A stretch of DNA of 49,180 bases from Collinsella sp. (GTDB lineage: Bacteria > Actinomycetota > Coriobacteriia > Coriobacteriales > Coriobacteriaceae): positions 12,758 to 61,937 of the forward strand of contig DXMF01000052.1 of the NCBI GenBank assembly GCA_019414345.1, read 5' to 3'. The notes beneath the pieces are model-generated. The model searched no databases. It saw only the letters and a list, made by a program, of their open reading frames with translations, and was not told the DNA's origin. The translations under genes were made by a program, and so were the position numbers. Positions 1-9,299 of this stretch are shown here, one piece after another (position 1 is the stretch's first letter; each line of letters begins with the position of its first letter).

Positions 1-1038
1 GTCGAGACCGATCTGACCTACGATGTGCTGCGCCGTATTTTGCCGACCGATGCTCTGGATATGCCGCAGCTCGATGCCGACCGCTTGGTGTTCGACAACT
101 CCCAGCTGGGCGACTACGAGCTCATTTCGCTCGCGGGCTTTACCTTTGGCGAGCAGACGTTTGAGGCCAACGCTTCGCTGGATGCCGAGGGCAGGCTTGT
201 TCGTGGCGATGCCGATACGGATGCTGCCGACGATTCGGCCAGTACAATCGTCCCCGGTCCTGTCGACCCCAAGCCCGATTCGTTCGAGCTTGTGTATCCC
301 CAGGCAGTGGGCGTGCGCATGGGCATCTGTCCGTATCCGATGCGTGACTCGTATAGCTACTCGTCAATTGCCGCGGCACTCCATGCCGAGACGGAAGACC
401 GTGCCGCCGAGGCTCGTGTTCCCATGGACGAGGCCGGCGATGATGCGGAGTCGGATGGTTCCGAGATGACGGACGCAGACGTGGCCGCTGTCGAGCCCGC
501 CGGCAATCCCATGGCGCTGGGCTCGGCCTTCCACGCCGCCTGCCAGTGGCTCATCGAGATGGGTGCCGATGCGCTGCCCGCTGAGCGTGCCGACGCCCTG
601 GCTCGCCTGTGGCACCTGACGCCAGAACAGCGCGAGCGCTTCGATGTCGCTCTGGAGCGCTGGCTCAAGTCGTCGGTTCGTGCCGAGCTGTTCGCGTGGC
701 CGTGCGTTCGCGCCGAGGTGCCGTTCTTCTCGCTGGGCTGCGAGGACGAGGACATCGCCCGCTACGGTGCATATGCCGAAGGCGCCATCGACGCTTTGGC
801 GACCGACCCGGCCGATCCGTCACGCGCACTGGTCATCGATTACAAGACGGGTGGCACGCCGGATGAGACGCCGGACCAGCTGCTCGAGAAGCACGCCCTG
901 CAGGCGCGCGTCTACGCCGACGTGTTGCACAAGGCGGGCTTTGAGACGGTGACGGTCAAGTTCGTTCGCGTGGAGCAGGCGAATCCAGCCATCTTCGTCG
1001 AACCCGCCGAACCTCAGGTAGTCATCTACAATCTCTAG
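1..1038 (+). CDS. UvrD/RecB-type helicase-nuclease, C-terminal part (5' truncated by window)
   Basis: The reading frame is open from base 1, so the N-terminal helicase part lies outside the window and only the last 345 residues are visible. They contain a RecB-family PD-(D/E)XK nuclease domain: a GSAFHAAC helix with His178, an EGAIDAL strand with Asp264, and IDYKTGG with Asp280 and Lys282. The spacing and the DYKTG signature are typical of AddA/AddB/RecB nuclease ends, which bind Mg2+ and cut DNA during double-strand-break processing. An acidic, low-complexity insertion sits at about residues 130-165, before the nuclease core. The helicase motifs are not visible, so UvrD/AddA membership is inferred from the nuclease type and the long upstream frame. 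The next gene is dnaE, 176 bases downstream. Confidence 0.8.
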   Translation, partial: VETDLTYDVLRRILPTDALDMPQLDADRLVFDNSQLGDYELISLAGFTFGEQTFEANASLDAEGRLVRGDADTDAADDSASTIVPGPVDPKPDSFELVYPQAVGVRMGICPYPMRDSYSYSSIAAALHAETEDRAAEARVPMDEAGDDAESDGSEMTDADVAAVEPAGNPMALGSAFHAACQWLIEMGADALPAERADALARLWHLTPEQRERFDVALERWLKSSVRAELFAWPCVRAEVPFFSLGCEDEDIARYGAYAEGAIDALATDPADPSRALVIDYKTGGTPDETPDQLLEKHALQARVYADVLHKAGFETVTVKFVRVEQANPAIFVEPAEPQVVIYNL

Positions 1039-1050
1039 CCCTCAGATAAC

Positions 1051-1113
1051 TTGCGGTGGAATACGGGCTGTTTTGGCCAAAAAAGCCGCCAAACAGTCCG
1101 CATTTCACCGCAA
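1051..1113. repeat. Long imperfect hairpin between nuclease gene and dnaE
   Basis: Arms at 1051-1077 and 1085-1113 pair over about 27 bases with a 7-base loop; several mismatches would be G-U pairs in RNA. It lies 12 bases after the upstream stop codon. It may terminate transcription or be a dispersed palindromic repeat. Confidence 0.6.
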
Positions 1114-1164
1114 CTGCAAGAGGAGCCGTGTTGGTTTGGCTAGGTTCGGGTGCTGTCCGTGCCG

Positions 1165-1175
1165 TGCGGTAAAAT
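1165..1175 (+). promoter_or_regulatory. Putative extended -10 promoter of dnaE
   Basis: TGCGGTAAAAT ends 39 bases before the dnaE start. The TAAAAT hexamer is a good -10 match and a TG lies a few bases upstream. No clear -35 is seen. Confidence 0.35.
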
Positions 1176-1214
1176 CGTTCAGTCAGAACACGAACCCGCA
1201 TCGGAGCTCATCAC

Positions 1215-4200
1215 ATGGCATTCGTCCATCTGCACAATCACACTGTTTTCTCCATGCTCGACGGCGCAACCCGTATCCAGGATATGGTCAATCGTGCCGT
1301 TGAACTTGGCATGCCCGCCGTGGCCATTACCGACCACGGCTACATGTATGGCGTGCCCGACCTAGCGCTGGCCTGCGACGCCGTCAATCACAACACGCCC
1401 GAGTACAAAACCTGGAGCCACGACAAGGCCTTCTTGGAAAAGGACCGCCGCGACGAGCTGGTGGAGCCCGACCCCGAGGCAAACCCGCGCGAGCATGCCC
1501 AGTACGTCAAAGACATGGCCATGTGGGACGAGAAGGGCAACATCGACGAGCTCAAACCGCCCCTGGTCATCAAGCCCATCTTTGGCTGCGAGGTCTACTT
1601 TACGCCGGACGAGACCCTTGCCCGCGACCACAAGCCCGAGCTCTACCACATGATCCTTCTGGCCAAGGACCAGGAGGGCTACGTCAACCTAATGCAGACG
1701 GTCTCCGAGGCCGCCGTGCAGGGCTTTTACTACAAGCCGCGCGTGACGCTCGACAACCTGCGCCGCCATGCCAAGGGCATGATCTGCACGAGCGCCTGTA
1801 TCGCGGGCATCATCCCCAAATACATCGACCGCGGCGACATGGAAGGCGCCATCAAGTGGGCCGAGACCTTCCGTGATACCTTCGAGCCCGGTGACTTCTA
1901 CATCGAGATCCAGGAACACGGCATCACCACCGACAACGGCCTGACTGACGAGCAGATGGACCGCACGCTCATCGACATCGCCAAGCAGGTGGGCGTCAAG
2001 GTCATCGCCACCAACGACTTCCACTACCTGCGCCGCGAGGATGCGCCCGTGCAGGACGTCATCATGTGTATTGGCATGAACGCCAAGGTCGATGACCCCA
2101 ACCGCATGCGCATGACCGGCTCGGAGTTTTACATGAAGACCGAGGAGGAGATGCGGGCGATGTTCCCGTATTGCCCCGAGGCCTGCGACAACACGCTCGA
2201 GATCGCCGACAAGTGCTACGTTGAGCTGGACTGGGACTCTATCATCCTGCCGCGCTTTCCGTTGCTCGATCCCGGCGAGACGCACGAGAGCCAGTTCCGC
2301 CGCGAGTGCGAGAAGGGCCTGCGCCAGCACTATGGCGACGACTGGGCCACGCGTGAGATCGGTGGCGTCAACATCAAAGAGCGCTTTGAGTACGAATACA
2401 AGGTCATTTGCGACAAGGGCTTTGCCGCCTACTTTTTGATCGTTGCCGAGTACGTGCAATGGGCTAAGGACAACGGCATCGGCGTCGGCCCCGGCCGTGG
2501 CTCGGCCGCCGGCGCTATCGTCGCCTACGCCATGAACATCACCGCGTTCGACCCGCTCGAGAACGGCCTGATGTTCGAGAGGTTCCTGTCCCCGCAACGT
2601 ACCGAGATGCCCGATATCGATATGGACTTCGACGATGAGCGACGCCTCGAGGTCGTGGAGCACGTTCGTCAGCTCTACGGCCCCGAGAAGGTCACCCACG
2701 TCATCACCTACTCGACCATCAAGGCCAAGCAGGCCATCAACGACGCCGCGCGCGTCCTGGACTACCCGGTCTACATGGGCCAGCGCCTGTCCAAGATGGT
2801 CTCGAGCGACCCCAAGGTCAAGCTCAAGCAGGTGCTCGAAAAGCAACCCGGCAAAGAGGATCTGTTTAACCCCGATTTTGCCGAGGCCTATAAAAAGGAC
2901 GACGACGCTCGCCGCATCATCGACACGGCGCTCTCGATCGAGGGCCTCACCCGTGGCGAGGGCGTGCACGCGTGCGCCGTTCTGATCTGCCGCGACCCCG
3001 TCAACGAGCACGTGCCCACCAAGCTCGACACCAAGGGCGGCGTCGAGATTACCCAGTACGAGGGCCATACCGTCGCCGACATGGGCCTGCTCAAGATGGA
3101 CTTCTTGGGCCTGCGCACGCTGACGGTTATCTCCAAGGCCAAGGCAAACATCAAAAAGAACTTCGGCATCGACATCAAAGAGGAAGAGATTCCCTTTGAC
3201 GATCCCGAGATCTTTAAGCTCATGGGCTCCGGCCACACCGCCGGCGTCTTCCAGGTCGAGTCCGCCGGCATGACGGCCACGATCAAGAACATGAAGCCCA
3301 CCGAGTACAAACACGTCGTGGCATTGATCGCCCTGTACCGCCCGGGCCCGCTGGGCGCCGGCATGGTCTCGTCCTACATCAACCGTATGAACGGCAAGGA
3401 GCCGGCCGTCTCCTACGACGACCGTCTGGACGACATCCTGGGCGAAACCTACGGCACCATGGTCTATCAGGAACAGGTTATGCTCATCTCCGTCGAGATG
3501 TGCGGCTTCTCCAAGGGCGAATCGGACTCGCGTATCCGTAAGCCCGTGGCTAAGAAAAAGATTAAGCTGCTTACGTCGACGGTGCTGCACTGGGAGGATG
3601 GCTCGGACGAGACCACCTACGACCACTGGATGAACGGCGCTATCAAGAACAACTACACGCGCGAGGTCGCCCAGAAAATTTGGGACGATGTTCTCGAGTT
3701 CGCATCCTACGCCTTCAACAAGTCGCACTCCGCCGGCTACGCCATCCTGGTTATGCAGACGGCGTGGCTCAAGGCGCACTATCCGCACGAGTACATGGCG
3801 GCCGTTCTGACGTCCTATACGGGCAAGACCGACAAGATCGTGCACTACGTCTCGGCATGCCGTCACGACGGCATCCCCGTGCTTTCGCCAGATGTCAACG
3901 AGTCCGGCACCGAGTTCACGGCTACCAAGGAGGGCGTGCGCTTTGGTCTGGCCGGCATCCGCGGCGTGGGTACCGGCGTGGCGCAGGCGATTATCGCAGA
4001 GCGCGAGGCAGGCGGCCCGTTTAAGACGCTGCACGACTTTGTCGAGCGCGTGGACTCGAGCCAGGCCAACCGTCGCGTGATCGAATCGCTGATCAAGGCA
4101 GGCGCCTTCGACTCCACGGGGTATCCGCGTCGCCAGATGATGCACTTTGTGGACAAGAACAACCCCGAGAACATCATCGACGCCGCGGTAAAGCGCCAGA

Positions 4201-5018
4201 AGGACCGCGCGAGCGGTCAGACCTCGTTCTTCGATATGTTTGGCGACGTTGAGGGCTCGGGCTTTGAGGTGAGCGTGCCCGATCCGGATGGCCAGGAGTG
4301 GGACCGCCACCTTAAGCTGAGCCAGGAGAAGGAGGTTCTGGGCATCTATGTCTCGGACCACCCGCTGCGCCCGTTTGAGTATGCGCTCAGTAAGGCGCGC
4401 GACTTCTCGTTCTCGCAGATCGACACCGGCTACGAAGTACAGAACCCCACGGGCGGCACCATCAACCAGGAGATTCCCGAGGGTAAGGCGCTGTGGTGGG
4501 CCGGCATGGTCTCGAGCGTGTCCAAGCGCGTGACCAAAAACGGCGACCCCATGGGCATCGTGCAGCTCGAGGACATGGAAGGCGAGGCCACGGTCGTGGT
4601 GTTCCCCAAGACCTACAAGGAGGCCGAGGGGTATCTATACGGCGAGGTCGATCCCGAGACCGGCGCACAGCTGTCCGATGCGTTTGTGCGCATTAAGGGC
4701 AAGCTCGAGCGCTCGGACCGCGGCGACCAGATCATCGCGCAGGAGATTGTGCCGCTGGAGCTTAGCGAGGAGAAAAACAAGCCCAAGGTGTTTGAGGTCA
4801 TGGTGCCCAACAGCCGCTTTAGCCAGGGCAATATGGCGCGCCTGGCCACGGTGCTCACCACTAACCCGGGCGGCGACCGCGTGGAGATCTTTATCGAGCA
4901 GGTGGACGGGCGCGTACTGCGTGCCGAGGTGCCGGCCAAGGTCAACGCACGCTCGATTCCGCTGCTGGCAGAGGCAAAGGCGATTGTGGGTAACCAAGGC
5001 AGAGTGACGGTAATTTAA
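1215..5018 (+). CDS. dnaE: DNA polymerase III subunit alpha
   Basis: Replicative polymerase that extends primers at the fork as the alpha subunit of the Pol III holoenzyme. The 1267-residue product starts with a PHP domain (HLHNHTVFSMLDG, His5/7/9). The family-C polymerase palm follows, with the catalytic PDIDMDFDD motif at about residues 465-473. Helix-hairpin-helix and OB-fold regions follow (GMVSSVSKRVTKNGDPMG near 1095). It is about 100 residues longer than E. coli DnaE. Much of the excess is a charged insertion at residues 55-115 inside the PHP domain, before IKPIFGCEVY. The ATG at 1215 has a CGGAG eight bases upstream. The gene has its own intergenic promoter region and ends just before a large inverted repeat. 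It is DnaE-type, not PolC, because it lacks the internal exonuclease domain. Confidence 0.97.
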   Translation: MAFVHLHNHTVFSMLDGATRIQDMVNRAVELGMPAVAITDHGYMYGVPDLALACDAVNHNTPEYKTWSHDKAFLEKDRRDELVEPDPEANPREHAQYVKDMAMWDEKGNIDELKPPLVIKPIFGCEVYFTPDETLARDHKPELYHMILLAKDQEGYVNLMQTVSEAAVQGFYYKPRVTLDNLRRHAKGMICTSACIAGIIPKYIDRGDMEGAIKWAETFRDTFEPGDFYIEIQEHGITTDNGLTDEQMDRTLIDIAKQVGVKVIATNDFHYLRREDAPVQDVIMCIGMNAKVDDPNRMRMTGSEFYMKTEEEMRAMFPYCPEACDNTLEIADKCYVELDWDSIILPRFPLLDPGETHESQFRRECEKGLRQHYGDDWATREIGGVNIKERFEYEYKVICDKGFAAYFLIVAEYVQWAKDNGIGVGPGRGSAAGAIVAYAMNITAFDPLENGLMFERFLSPQRTEMPDIDMDFDDERRLEVVEHVRQLYGPEKVTHVITYSTIKAKQAINDAARVLDYPVYMGQRLSKMVSSDPKVKLKQVLEKQPGKEDLFNPDFAEAYKKDDDARRIIDTALSIEGLTRGEGVHACAVLICRDPVNEHVPTKLDTKGGVEITQYEGHTVADMGLLKMDFLGLRTLTVISKAKANIKKNFGIDIKEEEIPFDDPEIFKLMGSGHTAGVFQVESAGMTATIKNMKPTEYKHVVALIALYRPGPLGAGMVSSYINRMNGKEPAVSYDDRLDDILGETYGTMVYQEQVMLISVEMCGFSKGESDSRIRKPVAKKKIKLLTSTVLHWEDGSDETTYDHWMNGAIKNNYTREVAQKIWDDVLEFASYAFNKSHSAGYAILVMQTAWLKAHYPHEYMAAVLTSYTGKTDKIVHYVSACRHDGIPVLSPDVNESGTEFTATKEGVRFGLAGIRGVGTGVAQAIIAEREAGGPFKTLHDFVERVDSSQANRRVIESLIKAGAFDSTGYPRRQMMHFVDKNNPENIIDAAVKRQKDRASGQTSFFDMFGDVEGSGFEVSVPDPDGQEWDRHLKLSQEKEVLGIYVSDHPLRPFEYALSKARDFSFSQIDTGYEVQNPTGGTINQEIPEGKALWWAGMVSSVSKRVTKNGDPMGIVQLEDMEGEATVVVFPKTYKEAEGYLYGEVDPETGAQLSDAFVRIKGKLERSDRGDQIIAQEIVPLELSEEKNKPKVFEVMVPNSRFSQGNMARLATVLTTNPGGDRVEIFIEQVDGRVLRAEVPAKVNARSIPLLAEAKAIVGNQGRVTVI

Positions 5019-5030
5019 GGACGGCGTTGG

Positions 5031-5161
5031 CGGGGTAGCTAATTTGGGACGGGGCTATTTTAGCTACCCTTTGACTGACGGCGAATGAGTCGGGGTCGGA
5101 ATGCATCTCAACCGACATATGGGGGTAGCTAAAATAGCCCCGTCCCAAATTAGCTACCCCG
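5031..5161. repeat. Inverted repeat pair with TGGGACGGGG core (MITE/BIME-like)
   Basis: Two 39-base arms, 5031-5069 and 5123-5161, are perfect reverse complements around a 53-base spacer. Each arm is itself a hairpin: GGGGTAGCTAA and TTAGCTACCCC enclose a TGGGACGGGG core. It fills the space between dnaE and the SNF2 gene. The element at 44013-44124 has the same core in different stems. Confidence 0.85.
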
Positions 5162-5180
5162 GGTGAGATTGGAGGAAGTG

Positions 5181-8100
5181 ATGGCGCAGGGGACGTTTGT
5201 GCAGGCGCTTCGTAAGGAGGCGGCGCTTAGCAGCACCTTTATGAAGGGGCGCTCGCTCATGCTCAACGGTGCCGTGCTGTCGTTTGAGGACTCCGGCTCG
5301 CGCTTCTCCAAAAACGTGAACATCGAGGGCACGGTGCGTGGCTCGCGCGGCGACCTGTACAAGACGCACGTGGCGCTCGATATGGACGAGCACGAGGTTA
5401 TTGACTACGACTGCGATTGCCCCGCTGCCTTCCGCTATTCCGGCATGTGCAAGCACGCCATCGCCACGGCGTTGGCGTATCTGGATGCCAGTGGCGCCGA
5501 GCCTGTCGAGGGCCTGCGTACGCCGGTCCGCACGTTTACGGCACCGCCCGCACAATCCAAACAGTCCGCACGCCCCGCGCCTAGCGCATCTTCGGTCAAC
5601 CCCAACTTTCCCTTCCCTGCGCCCGTCCCCACGAGCCCGAGCCTTGTGGCGGCGCTTTCCGATCTTTCGGACGCGCGCATGGACGAGCTCGCGGCCATGC
5701 GTCGCAAGCTCGCCGGCACCATTGACCCCGATGCGCCCAAAGCGGTGCTGGAGCCCTCGCTGGTGCCGTACTACAATCCGCTGTTTGCCGATCGCTTTAA
5801 CTGGGCGCTCGAGTTTCGCATTCGCTGCGGTTCGGTGTCCTACGTGGTTAAGGATATCGACGGCATGGCCGATGCCTATGTGCGTGGTGGTACGTTCTCC
5901 TATGGCAAGAAGCTTACGTTTGCCCATGTACCCGAGGCTTTCGATGACGTGTCGACAAAGCTGCTCGACTTTGTCGCAATGACGGTCGCCTACCTGAGCG
6001 ACATCACGAGTTCGCGCTCGGCATCGTATGACTTTGCTCGCAGCGGCTTTGTTGCCGAGCGTCAGTTGCCGGTATCCGAGTATTCCATCGTGTCCGTGCT
6101 GGACCTGCTGCGCGGCAGGACCATGTCCTTTGAGCCTGCTTGGTCGCGGGGGACGACGACGCATCGCTCCTACGAGGTGGCGGTCGAGCCGTCGCCGCAG
6201 GGGGAGGGCGAAGTCCCGGCTAAGCGCCCGCCGCTCCTTGCCGCCAAGATTGCACCGGCGGCGGGAGGCAGCTACGACTTGCGCCTGCCGGCCGATACGT
6301 ACTGCTTTGTCGCAGGTGACGCAGCCTATCTGGTCGATACGCGCCGCGCGCGCCGTACCGACGCGGCGTTTGCCCAACATGCGGCGCCGTTCCTATCGCA
6401 CTTGTTGCCCTGCCGCACGCCGGTCCATATCGCTGCCGACCAGGTGGGTGAGTTCTGCCGCATGGCGCTGCCCATCTTGCGCGACTACACCGACCTGACC
6501 GCTCCCGCCGTACTTGACGCCGTGGCGCCCGAGCCGAGTTTTGCCATGGCGATTGGCGTCGACGATGGTCTTGTGACCTGCAAGATTACGGTGGCCTACG
6601 GCGATTGGTCGGCAGATCTCTTTAGTCTTGGTGCTCCGGGCAGTCCTTTCGAAGAGCAACGCCCCGGCGTTCCGCCCCGCGATACGGTGGCGGAGTTTCG
6701 CGTTATGGACACGGCTGCCCTGTATTTCGACTTTTACGAGGGCGGCCTGGCATTTGAGGAGCGCGATGACGAGAGCCTGTTCCACTTGTTGACCGAGGGC
6801 CTGTCTGCTCTGTCCGAGCTGGGCGAGGTCATGCTCAGCGACCGCCTGCGCCAGATCTCGGTGCGCCCTGCGCCTAAGCTCTCGGTGCGCGCCACCGTCA
6901 AGAGCAACTTGCTCGACGTCGAGCTGGGTGCGAGCGGGCTTTCGGCGGCCGACCTTGCCATCTATCTCGATTCGTATAAGCGCCACCAGACGTTCGCGCG
7001 CCTTACGTCCGGCGACATCGTTCGCCTGGACGAGGGAGCGCGCGCCGCGTTTGGACTTGCCGAGGACCTGGGCGTCGATGCCGTCGACCTGCTCGACGGC
7101 ATGTCGCTTCCCGCGTCGAGCACCCTGTTTGTCGATAGCATGCTCGCGCGCACGCCAGCGCTTGAGGCCGATCGCGACGCTGCGTTCCTCCGTACCGTCG
7201 AGCGCCTGGACACGCTCGGCAAGATGGACTTTACGGTGCCCGCCTCGCTCAAGGCCACACTGCGTGGCTACCAGGTCGACGGCTACCAGTGGCTCGGCTC
7301 GCTTGAGCACCTGGGCCTAGGCGGCATCTTGGCCGACGATATGGGCCTGGGCAAAACGCTGCAGATGATCGCGCACATTCTGGCGCGCGTGGAGGCGGGG
7401 GATACCAAGCCCACGCTCGTGGTATGCCCCGCGTCGCTCGTGTACAACTGGGCTGCCGAGCTGGAGCGCTTTGCCCCCTCGCTTGATGTGTGTGCCATCG
7501 TGGGCGCCAAGGCCCAGCGTCGCGTGCAAATTGCCGGTGCCGCCGAGCACAACGTGGTCGTGACGTCGTATGATCTCATGCGCCGCGATATCGACGAATA
7601 CGTCGAGCAGGACTTTGCCCGCGTGGTACTCGACGAGGCCCAGTACATTAAAAACCCGCTCACCCAGGTGGCCCGCGCCGCCAAGCGCCTGCCGGCCGGC
7701 GTGCGCTTTGCCCTGACGGGCACGCCCATCGAAAACCGCCTGTCCGAGCTCTGGAGCATCTTCGACTTTTTGATGCCGGGCCTTTTGGGTACGCGCGACT
7801 CATTTGCCAAGCGCTTTGAGAGTCCCGTCGAGCATGCCGAGGGCGACAGCGCCGCTCGTCTGCAGGCGCTTGTGTCGCCGTTTGTGCTGCGTCGCGTTAA
7901 GGAAGACGTGGTGGCCGACCTGCCCGAGAAGATCGAGGATACGGTCATGGCGCAGCTCACCGGCGAGCAGCGCAAACTCTACCTGGCCAACCAGGACCGC
8001 ATCGCCCAACAGGTGCAGCATCGCGAGGCATCCGAGTTTAAGAAGGACAAGCTCAAGGTGCTCGCCGAGCTCACCAAGCTGCGCCAGATCTGCTGCGACC

Positions 8101-8654
8101 CGCGTCTGCACTACGAGGATTACAAGGCGGGGAGCGCCAAACTCGATACGTGCATGGAGCTCGTGCACGGCGCACTCGACGGCGGACATCGCATCCTGTT
8201 GTTCAGCCAGTTTACGGGTATGCTCGATATTATCGGTAAGCGCCTGGCCAAGGAGGACATCGCCTTCCTTAAGCTCACGGGCGCTTCGTCTAAGGAGAGC
8301 CGCGCCAAGATGGTCGCGCAGTTCCAAGCGGGCGAGGTTCCGGTCTTTTTGATTTCGCTCAAGGCGGGCGGCGTGGGCCTTAACTTGACGGCTGCCGACG
8401 TGGTCATCCACTACGACCCGTGGTGGAACGTGGCGGCGCAGGACCAAGCAACTGATCGTGCACACCGTATTGGCCAGCAGCATACCGTGACCGTGTACAA
8501 GCTCATCGCCAGGGACACGATCGAGGAACGCATTATGCAGATGCAGGAGTCCAAGCGCGACCTGGTCAACAGCGTACTCGGCGGCGACGGCATCTCGTCG
8601 GCACTGTTCACGCGCGAGGATGTTCTGGCGCTTCTCGGCGGCGACGGGCGCTAG
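5181..8654 (+). CDS. SWIM-domain SNF2/Rad54-family helicase
   Basis: ATP-dependent DNA translocase of the SNF2 family, 1157 residues. A SWIM zinc finger (CDCPAAFRYSGMCKH) lies at about residues 78-94 and probably binds DNA or protein. A long middle region is followed by the helicase core. Walker A is ADDMGLGKTLQ near 715, motif II is DEAQ (VLDEAQYIKN, about 818), motif III is ALTGTPIENR, and motif VI is QATDRAHRIGQ near 1087. The start at 5181 is chosen because GGAGG (5171-5175) sits five bases upstream; a GTG at 5163 lies in the edge of the inverted repeat and has no ribosome site. SWIM-SNF2 proteins are common in actinobacteria and firmicutes and are thought to act in chromatin-like remodelling or repair; the exact substrate is unknown. 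Confidence 0.9.
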   Translation: MAQGTFVQALRKEAALSSTFMKGRSLMLNGAVLSFEDSGSRFSKNVNIEGTVRGSRGDLYKTHVALDMDEHEVIDYDCDCPAAFRYSGMCKHAIATALAYLDASGAEPVEGLRTPVRTFTAPPAQSKQSARPAPSASSVNPNFPFPAPVPTSPSLVAALSDLSDARMDELAAMRRKLAGTIDPDAPKAVLEPSLVPYYNPLFADRFNWALEFRIRCGSVSYVVKDIDGMADAYVRGGTFSYGKKLTFAHVPEAFDDVSTKLLDFVAMTVAYLSDITSSRSASYDFARSGFVAERQLPVSEYSIVSVLDLLRGRTMSFEPAWSRGTTTHRSYEVAVEPSPQGEGEVPAKRPPLLAAKIAPAAGGSYDLRLPADTYCFVAGDAAYLVDTRRARRTDAAFAQHAAPFLSHLLPCRTPVHIAADQVGEFCRMALPILRDYTDLTAPAVLDAVAPEPSFAMAIGVDDGLVTCKITVAYGDWSADLFSLGAPGSPFEEQRPGVPPRDTVAEFRVMDTAALYFDFYEGGLAFEERDDESLFHLLTEGLSALSELGEVMLSDRLRQISVRPAPKLSVRATVKSNLLDVELGASGLSAADLAIYLDSYKRHQTFARLTSGDIVRLDEGARAAFGLAEDLGVDAVDLLDGMSLPASSTLFVDSMLARTPALEADRDAAFLRTVERLDTLGKMDFTVPASLKATLRGYQVDGYQWLGSLEHLGLGGILADDMGLGKTLQMIAHILARVEAGDTKPTLVVCPASLVYNWAAELERFAPSLDVCAIVGAKAQRRVQIAGAAEHNVVVTSYDLMRRDIDEYVEQDFARVVLDEAQYIKNPLTQVARAAKRLPAGVRFALTGTPIENRLSELWSIFDFLMPGLLGTRDSFAKRFESPVEHAEGDSAARLQALVSPFVLRRVKEDVVADLPEKIEDTVMAQLTGEQRKLYLANQDRIAQQVQHREASEFKKDKLKVLAELTKLRQICCDPRLHYEDYKAGSAKLDTCMELVHGALDGGHRILLFSQFTGMLDIIGKRLAKEDIAFLKLTGASSKESRAKMVAQFQAGEVPVFLISLKAGGVGLNLTAADVVIHYDPWWNVAAQDQATDRAHRIGQQHTVTVYKLIARDTIEERIMQMQESKRDLVNSVLGGDGISSALFTREDVLALLGGDGR

Positions 8655-8819
8655 CCGCGCGCGGGGTGGGACTGCTGGAGTGGGCAGGACGGTCGACGCA
8701 TTTTGGCCCGACCGCTTGCCTGATCCGTTATGTGTTCATTTGCAATGCCGTGGATGGTTTGTCTGCCTTTGGGCATAAGAACCATCAAGAACATTGGCAC
8801 ATCAGCAAAGGAGAACATC

Positions 8820-9182
8820 ATGGCGAAATTCTTTAAGGACCCCGACGGTAAGCTCATCGCTGCCCTTGGCGACGACGTTGCGACCCCTGCCGGTTGCACG
8901 GAACTGACCGCAAACACTGAGGACGCGGCGCACGAGAAGCACGTGCCTGTTGTCGAGACCGAGCGCGACGGTCACGTGCTTCGTGCACGCGTTGGCTCGG
9001 TCGAGCACCCCAGCCTGCCCGAACACTACATTGAGTGGATTGCGCTTGAGGCCGAGGGCCGCTTAGAGGTTCATTACCTTGAGCCCGGCATGAAACCCGC
9101 GACGTTTTTCGCGGGCGGCTCCAAGGCCGGTACCGTCTATGCCTACTGCAACCTGCACGGGCTGTGGTCCGCGACATTCTAG
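8820..9182 (+). CDS. Superoxide reductase (desulfoferrodoxin family, domain I degenerate)
   Basis: Reduces superoxide to hydrogen peroxide in the cytoplasm without releasing oxygen, an anaerobe's alternative to superoxide dismutase. All ligands of the Fe(His)4Cys centre are visible in the 120-residue protein: His41 in HEKHVP (with Glu39 and Lys40), His63, His69 in LPEHYIEW, Cys110 and His113 in CNLHGLW. The N-terminal part has the length of a desulforedoxin domain, but its CxxC and CC iron ligands are gone; only Cys26 remains. That fits the one-iron class III enzymes. The ATG at 8820 follows AAAGGAG (8807-8813). The gene stands alone between the SNF2 gene and a terminator. Electron donor is not evident; rubredoxin is usual. 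Confidence 0.92.
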   Translation: MAKFFKDPDGKLIAALGDDVATPAGCTELTANTEDAAHEKHVPVVETERDGHVLRARVGSVEHPSLPEHYIEWIALEAEGRLEVHYLEPGMKPATFFAGGSKAGTVYAYCNLHGLWSATF

Positions 9183-9227
9183 GAGCGCGCCCCCGCTCGG
9201 GGTATCATAGCTAGCATATGCACATGC

Positions 9228-9260
9228 AAGCGCCGGCTGCATTATGCGGCCGGCGCTTTT
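9228..9260 (+). terminator. Intrinsic terminator after superoxide reductase gene
   Basis: The stem AAGCGCCGGC/GCCGGCGCTT has an 11-base AT-containing loop and is followed by a T run. It lies about 45 bases after the stop. Confidence 0.8.
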
Positions 9261-9299
9261 ACTACGATTTCGATGGTTTACGACGGAAAGGGCTGGGCC

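Noticed and set aside
1689..4361. Long open frame antisense to dnaE
   Set aside because: It mirrors the high-GC codon pattern of dnaE, has no ribosome site and no recognisable domain, while dnaE is certain.
5163..5180. GTG start for the SNF2 gene
   Set aside because: It lies at the edge of the inverted repeat without a ribosome site; ATG 5181 has GGAGG at ideal spacing.
8683..8720. Terminator after the SNF2 gene
   Set aside because: The CGGTCG/CGACCG arms are short, the loop is long and there is no T run after it.
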